A stretch of DNA of 64,000 nucleotides, from the NCBI GenBank assembly GCA_017934475.1, contig JAGBJN010000007.1:17163-81162 (forward strand), written 5' to 3'. The translations under genes and the position numbers were made by a program. The stretch comes from Clostridia bacterium. Lineage in GTDB: Bacteria > Bacillota > Clostridia > TANB77 > CAG-508. This document shows positions 63,789 through 64,000 of this stretch, in pieces. Each line of letters starts with the position of its first letter. Position 1 is the stretch's first letter. The notes under the pieces were generated by a model. The model ran no database searches. It had not been told where the DNA came from and was given only the letters and a program-made list of their open reading frames with translations.

Positions 63789-64000
63789 AAGAAATGTCTT
63801 CGGACAGGAAACATAAAATCGAAATAAAGAATTCATTCTTTATTTTAATTTTTTGACATAAAAGTACATTGAAAAGTAAACAATAAACAAATTGAGAAAA
63901 AAGATGATTTTTTTTCAAGTACCTTTGAAGAAACCAAGCGGTAGTAAATAGTACTACCAAAATTAACCAAAATTTATTTTAGAGCTTAAAACTCAAATTA
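63789..64000 (+). other. Leader region, probably of an rRNA operon beyond the window
   Basis: No gene. It contains a hairpin AATAAAGAAT-TC-ATTCTTTATT (about 63824-63845), GTACATTGAAAAGTAAACAATAAAC (about 63864), and GGTAGTA-AATAG-TACTACC (about 63940). The second element resembles the CATTGAAAA(C/T)TGAATAA pieces that flank rRNA genes in Clostridia. The 16S gene itself is not reached. Confidence 0.42.

Overview
The window is a very AT-rich stretch of a Firmicutes (Clostridia-type) chromosome, most like the uncultured gut Clostridia. Evidence: the order rimP-nusA-rnpM-ylxQ-infB-rbfA-nrnA-truB; the yicC-remA-rpoZ-gmk cluster; a Phe T-box leader ahead of pheST; asp23-amaP; a SpoVT-type regulator; strong AGGAGG ribosome binding sites; and promoters close to TTGACA-N17-TATAAT. 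The code is standard. Nearly all genes lie on the + strand. The only supported minus-strand genes are dinD, one tRNA-Glu and hup.

Region 1 (1-12200) is accessory DNA. It starts with the tail of an acetyltransferase and a membrane-anchored TIR/beta-propeller protein. A run of small single genes follows: NUDIX hydrolase, ADP-ribosylglycohydrolase, HD hydrolase, two nucleoside-deoxyribosyltransferase-like proteins, RhuM, an RBBP9-like hydrolase, a proteasome-like Ntn-hydrolase, an AlbA_2 protein and a large serine recombinase. The recombinase ends 14 bases before rbgA (ylqF). Five of the gaps (3760-3907, 4744-4874, 5938-6060, 6527-6655, 8063-8220) hold diverged copies of one ~130-base element. 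Each begins with a ribosome binding site, ATG and first codons resembling those of rbgA, then departs from rbgA at about the Asn-Trp codons and continues into a shared tail. My reading is serial insertion of cargo at the 5' end of rbgA, each event leaving a decapitated copy of the old gene start. This integron-like cassette array, probably driven by a serine recombinase, is the most interesting thing in the window.

Region 2 (12200-16570) holds rbgA, mrnC, a serine hydrolase, an M29 aminopeptidase, dinD with a LexA-type box, and tRNA-Glu(CUC). Region 3 (16657-23152) is the translation/transcription operon from rimP to nrnA. A prepilin-like surface protein, truB, a 6S-like RNA, hup and rsmE follow.

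Region 4 (28021-49108) is core metabolism: yicC, remA, rpoZ, gmk, argS, priA, def, fmt, asp23-amaP, nusB, xseAB, fhs, groSL and pheST. Many units are separated by back-to-back terminators and promoters.

Region 5 (49159-64000) mixes unknown coiled-coil proteins, recD2, comFC, a KAP-type P-loop ATPase, an orphan structured RNA behind a perfect promoter, an acetyltransferase, an adenylate-kinase-like protein, spoVT, deoB and a patatin-like protein. The last 240 bases look like the leader of an rRNA operon lying just outside the window.
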